Source: Gracilimonas mengyeensis (GTDB lineage Bacteria > Bacteroidota > Rhodothermia > Balneolales > Balneolaceae). From it: 57,365 nt of DNA. The notes under the pieces are model-generated. The model had not been told where the DNA came from. It saw only the letters and a list, made by a program, of their open reading frames with translations, and searched no databases. A program made the translations under genes and the position numbers. The stretch covers positions 1-57,365 of the forward strand of contig NZ_FXTP01000022.1 of the NCBI RefSeq assembly GCF_900182705.1, read 5' to 3'. Positions 54,674-57,365 of the stretch are shown piece by piece (the first letter of the stretch is position 1; each line of letters begins with the position of its first letter).

Positions 54674-55972
54674 ATGAGTTTTCACAAAATTTGGCTGGTA
54701 CTGAAGCGAGAATATCTCACAAGGGTAAAAAGTAAAGGCTTTATCATTGCTACGGCACTAACGCCTCTGGCCTTAGTTGCTTTAGTTGGTATCCTTGTTT
54801 TTGTCAACATCACTGATGCCGAGGTCGAGAAACAAATCGGGATATCAGATAACACAGGAGTGTTGTACGATCGGTTAACCGAAATCAATGAAACTCGCTA
54901 TTTGGATGTAAGCAATCTTTCTGAAGACAGCCTTCGTTCACAAGTGCTTTCGGAAGATATTGATGGCTTTATTGTCCTCGATGATTCCGTTTTGACATAT
55001 GGTAAAACTCCCGTCATGATATATGGAGGGAGCGGCGGCATTGGCTTCATATCTTCCGTGCGTTCTGATCTCCGAGATGTTATCCGGGAGGAACGATTGT
55101 CTCGGGAAAATGTATCTGAAGACGTACGTAATATCTTTGAAACCCGGACCGGCCTCGAGGCCATAAAACTCACCGAAGAAGGAGAGTCAGAGGATAACAC
55201 GGTAGCAGCCTCTATGGTAGGTTTTGCCTTGGGCTTTATGATCTTTATGGGAATTTTCATTTATGGATCGGTTCTTATGCGGGGCGTGATTGAAGAAAAA
55301 ACCAACCGCATTGTGGAAGTCATTGCTTCCTCAGTGAAGCCTATTGAGTTGATGTATGGTAAGCTTTTTGGAGTGTTAGGCATGGCCGTAACCCAATTTG
55401 GTATTTGGATTGCATTCTACATTGGCCTCTCACTGGCAGCGGCACCCGTTGCCGCTATGATTATGCAGGCGCAAATGGAAAGCATGCCTGAAGAAGCGGC
55501 AGAAGCAACCGCCTCCTCCTTTGATCCATCTTCGCTGGAACAATTGGCTATAGACCCTTCTATATTCCTTTATTTCTTACTGTTTTTCATCGTAGGATTT
55601 TTAATCTACAGTGCCATTTTTGCAGCCATAGGAGCTGCTGTTGAAAACGAGCAGGATTCCCAACAATTCATGTTTCCAGTAGCGGTTCCTATCATGCTTG
55701 GCTATTTCTTCAATGTTAGAGTAATGGAATCCCCCGATTCAGCATTATCCATCTTCACATCCCTCTTTCCTCTTACCGCACCAATCAATATGGTTACACG
55801 GATTGCCACTACTGAAGTTCCTTTACTTCAGATAATATTATCCCTGGTTTTAATGGTACTCACTTTCTTTGGCATCATGTGGTTGGCTGCCAAAATTTAT
55901 CGCGTAGGTATTTTGATGTACGGCAAAAAGCCTTCTTTTAAAGAATTAGGGAAATGGATTAAGCAAAGCTGA
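54674..55972 (+). CDS. ABC transporter permease (NatB-like)
   Basis: A 432-residue ABC-2 permease with an N-terminal helix (about 20-43), a large extracytoplasmic domain (about 45-180) and five further helices in the C-terminal half (VGFALGFMIFMGIFIYGSV; LGMAVTQFGIWIAFYIGLSL; FLYFLLFFIVGFLIYSAIFAAIG; ISLFPLTAPINM region; IILSLVLMVLTFFGIMWLA). MRGVIEEKTNRIVEVIASSVKPIELMYGK is the coupling motif shared with NatB. Co-transcribed with the ATPase. Cargo cannot be inferred. Confidence 0.93.
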   Translation: MSFHKIWLVLKREYLTRVKSKGFIIATALTPLALVALVGILVFVNITDAEVEKQIGISDNTGVLYDRLTEINETRYLDVSNLSEDSLRSQVLSEDIDGFIVLDDSVLTYGKTPVMIYGGSGGIGFISSVRSDLRDVIREERLSRENVSEDVRNIFETRTGLEAIKLTEEGESEDNTVAASMVGFALGFMIFMGIFIYGSVLMRGVIEEKTNRIVEVIASSVKPIELMYGKLFGVLGMAVTQFGIWIAFYIGLSLAAAPVAAMIMQAQMESMPEEAAEATASSFDPSSLEQLAIDPSIFLYFLLFFIVGFLIYSAIFAAIGAAVENEQDSQQFMFPVAVPIMLGYFFNVRVMESPDSALSIFTSLFPLTAPINMVTRIATTEVPLLQIILSLVLMVLTFFGIMWLAAKIYRVGILMYGKKPSFKELGKWIKQS

Positions 55973-55981
55973 TTGATATAT

Positions 55982-56015
55982 AAAAAAAGAGAAAGGGTGA
56001 TTTTACCCTTTCTCT
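55982..56015 (-). terminator. Intrinsic terminator of the double-glycine peptide gene
   Basis: A perfect 11-bp stem AGAGAAAGGGT / ACCCTTTCTCT (55988-55998 / 56005-56015) with a 6-nt loop, followed on the minus strand by a run of seven T. It also lies just past the permease stop and may stop transcripts from both sides. Confidence 0.9.
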
Positions 56016-56055
56016 ATTCATTTCTTGAAATATATTAGCAAGTACTTTACGTGGT

Positions 56056-56250
56056 TTAATCCATTAATTCACACACTGCATAATAACCAGCCGCACCACC
56101 TGCCATAATACCACCGGCTAGTGGTCCGCCCAACATAAATGCGGCTAATCCTATACTAGCTAGAGTATGTGCATTTCGTGCAACATCGCACACAGGATCA
56201 ACATCTCCACCTTCTATTTTCTCCATTTTATTTACTGACAGTTCTTTCAT
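56056..56250 (-). CDS. Double-glycine-leader peptide, bacteriocin-precursor-like
   Basis: A 64-residue peptide with a 15-residue leader MKELSVNKMEKIEGG ending in a GG motif of the type cut by C39-peptidase ABC exporters. The leader has the E/L/K periodic pattern seen in ComC and bacteriocin leaders. The 49-residue core starts DVDPVCDVARNAHTL and ends CELMD. It contains a Gly/Ala-rich hydrophobic segment, LGGPLAGGIMAGGAAGYY (residues 41-57), typical of class II bacteriocin cores, and two cysteines (C21, C60) that could form one disulfide. It has its own terminator and a candidate promoter. No immunity gene or C39 exporter is in the window, so export and activity are unproven. A signalling peptide is the alternative. 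Confidence 0.65.
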   Translation of the reverse strand: MKELSVNKMEKIEGGDVDPVCDVARNAHTLASIGLAAFMLGGPLAGGIMAGGAAGYYAVCELMD

Positions 56251-56282
56251 AGCTTAATCATTGAGTTACAATTAACGCTATT

Positions 56283-56311
56283 TATATAAATAATATATTA
56301 AATTATTTCAA
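56283..56311 (-). promoter_or_regulatory. Candidate promoter for the double-glycine peptide
   Basis: On the minus strand TTGAAA (56306-56311) and TATATA (56283-56288) are separated by exactly 17 bp, about 33 bp upstream of the ATG at 56250. The match is sigma-70-like, whereas many Bacteroidota use a different consensus, and the region is very AT-rich, so chance is possible. No clear ribosome-binding site precedes the start codon. Confidence 0.35.
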
Positions 56312-56390
56312 TTATAATATATATCATACAATGCAATATTTGGTAAATAAATTTTAACTAACCACAAATCATAACTAAAGAGAGATATTT

Positions 56391-57125
56391 ATGATAAGTG
56401 TTTATAAAAATATTTCGTCCAAATTCATTATAACATTAGCACTCATTGTTAGTATTCTCTTGGGATGCGGTATATCAAATAGCGATGATACCGCAAAGAT
56501 GATTTTCGAATATGATTTCAGGCAACAACCAGCCGAATGGGAAGCTTTTTTTACCAATTACAATGTGGGCTGGGAAGAAAAAATGGAGTTAAGTTCCGAA
56601 TACCGAAATCTGCCAGAACCACTTGATAGTCAGGATAGCGGCCACTATATCAGCGCAGTAAACAACAGCGACGATGTCAAAATGCTGTTCCGCAAACAGG
56701 TGGATGGTCTGGAAGCTAATACCACCTATAAGGTAGCATTTGAAGTTAGTTTCGCCACCTCTGCACCCTCCGGATGCGTCGGTATTGGCGGAGCACCCGG
56801 AGAGGCGGTAAAAATCATCGCCGATGCCAGCACCACCCAACCCCAACCCATCTTAAATGAAGAAAAGGATTATTATTTGCTAAATATTGAACAGCAGAAT
56901 GATCCTCAGCAGTGGTACCAAAATGTCATTATGGGACACATTGCTAACAGCCGCGAATGTGAAGAAGGCGAGCAATATGAAATAAAAACATTACAATCCG
57001 ATCAACATACAACGGTAACCTCCGACGAAAACGGCCGTGCATGGCTGCTATTTGGTTCCCGCTCAGGCTTTGAAGGAGAAACCGAATTGTACTATACGTA
57101 CTTTAAAGCCACCTTCAATAAGTGA
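56391..57125 (+). CDS. Lipoprotein, unknown function
   Basis: A 244-residue protein with a lipobox (SILLGC, Cys27), so lipid-anchored. The rest looks like a beta-sandwich with motifs FEYDFRQQPAEWEAFFTNY, ADASTTQPQPILNEEKDYYLLNIEQ, DENGRAWLLFGSRSGFEGETELYYTYFKATF and three further cysteines. Similar proteins occur in marine Bacteroidota and Rhodothermota and carry no known function. It is divergent from the double-glycine peptide gene, sharing a 140-bp AT-rich region, but nothing in the sequence ties it to immunity. Confidence 0.78.
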   Translation: MISVYKNISSKFIITLALIVSILLGCGISNSDDTAKMIFEYDFRQQPAEWEAFFTNYNVGWEEKMELSSEYRNLPEPLDSQDSGHYISAVNNSDDVKMLFRKQVDGLEANTTYKVAFEVSFATSAPSGCVGIGGAPGEAVKIIADASTTQPQPILNEEKDYYLLNIEQQNDPQQWYQNVIMGHIANSRECEEGEQYEIKTLQSDQHTTVTSDENGRAWLLFGSRSGFEGETELYYTYFKATFNK

Positions 57126-57251
57126 TGTGAGTTCGAAATAAAATGTACATTTTGACGGTCTCATATGTTAGAGGGAGAACTATTTACCAACAGGCAAAAG
57201 GTTGTATAAGTAGCTTGTGATCTTTACTCTCTGCCTGTTTTATTGGAATCG

Positions 57252-57334
57252 AGCCAGCCTGGTACCTTCCGTATTGGTCTATGCACTGCCTGCAGGCAGA
57301 TGCACTTCGTCAGGTATATCCAGGCTGGTTTTTT
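57252..57334 (+). terminator. Terminator-like stem with nested palindrome
   Basis: AGCCAGCCTGG (57252-57262) pairs with CCAGGCTGGTT (57320-57330), and a run of six T closes it (57329-57334). Inside the loop is the perfect palindrome CTGCCTGCAGGCAG (57286-57299). It is probably the transcript end of the lipoprotein gene. No gene in 57126-57365. Confidence 0.6.
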
Positions 57335-57365
57335 CTGCCGTTGAACCTCAACAGTACCAACAGAG

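Noticed and set aside
53751-56250. ABC exporter plus double-glycine peptide as one bacteriocin export system
   Set aside because: The ATPase is NatA-like without a C39 peptidase, the peptide gene is on the other strand and both have separate ends; adjacency alone is not enough.

Overview
The window reads as chromosomal DNA from a Gram-negative marine or halophilic member of the Bacteroidota/Rhodothermota side of the FCB group, most likely a Balneolales-type organism (Balneola, Gracilimonas, Rhodohalobacter relatives). This placement is an inference from gene content: Bacteroidota-style lipoproteins and Ala-Gln signal peptides, a 58-residue Hc1-type histone H1-like protein, a GH3/beta-lactamase fusion hydrolase, a lycopene cyclase, two-component regulator propeller kinases, a DUF4159 protein, and an ECF sigma factor of the kind normally paired with a Ser/Thr kinase. 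I saw no rRNA or tRNA genes, CRISPR arrays, intact insertion sequences or prophage.

Layout. Positions 1-16,750 are mostly housekeeping and cell-surface genes: a broken secreted-protein gene at the left edge, a DUF4159 protein, dnaG, a periplasmic GH3/beta-lactamase fusion, a two-domain cytidine deaminase, an amino-acid-kinase-like unknown, an H1-like protein, two NTF2-like secreted proteins, an outer-membrane barrel, threonine aldolase, lycopene cyclase, a long-chain acyl-CoA synthetase and a Fur-family regulator. Positions 16,960-30,450 hold a murA/biotin-carrier/small-protein operon (-), a cysteine desulfurase/LOG/DUF1499/membrane-protein run (+), a penicillin-acylase-type hydrolase, a phosphatase, a ComF-type phosphoribosyltransferase and a RodZ-like protein. 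Positions 30,578-38,042 hold ligA, an agmatine-deiminase-family enzyme with an attenuator-like leader, an ECF sigma factor followed by only the N-terminal stub of its usual kinase partner, pckA with a 7-bp tandem array running through its stop codon, and sucD.

The most striking block is 38,065-50,234. It is one minus-strand, tightly coupled four-gene operon: a hybrid kinase (receiver-HisKA-HATPase-receiver), then three successive paralogous membrane sensor kinases of about 1,150 residues. Each sensor has 14 propeller repeats, a Y_Y_Y domain, one transmembrane helix and a kinase module with a non-canonical H-box. None of the four has a DNA-binding output domain, and the middle sensor carries a frameshift inside its ATPase domain. 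Next come glgC and glgA (glycogen synthesis), a two-gene ABC exporter, a 64-residue double-glycine-leader peptide resembling a bacteriocin precursor, and a lipoprotein.

The gaps between genes, especially between convergent genes, are seeded with dispersed palindromic repeats. The main family has two consecutive hairpins whose arms co-vary between copies. Two further repeat families and several isolated inverted repeats are also present.
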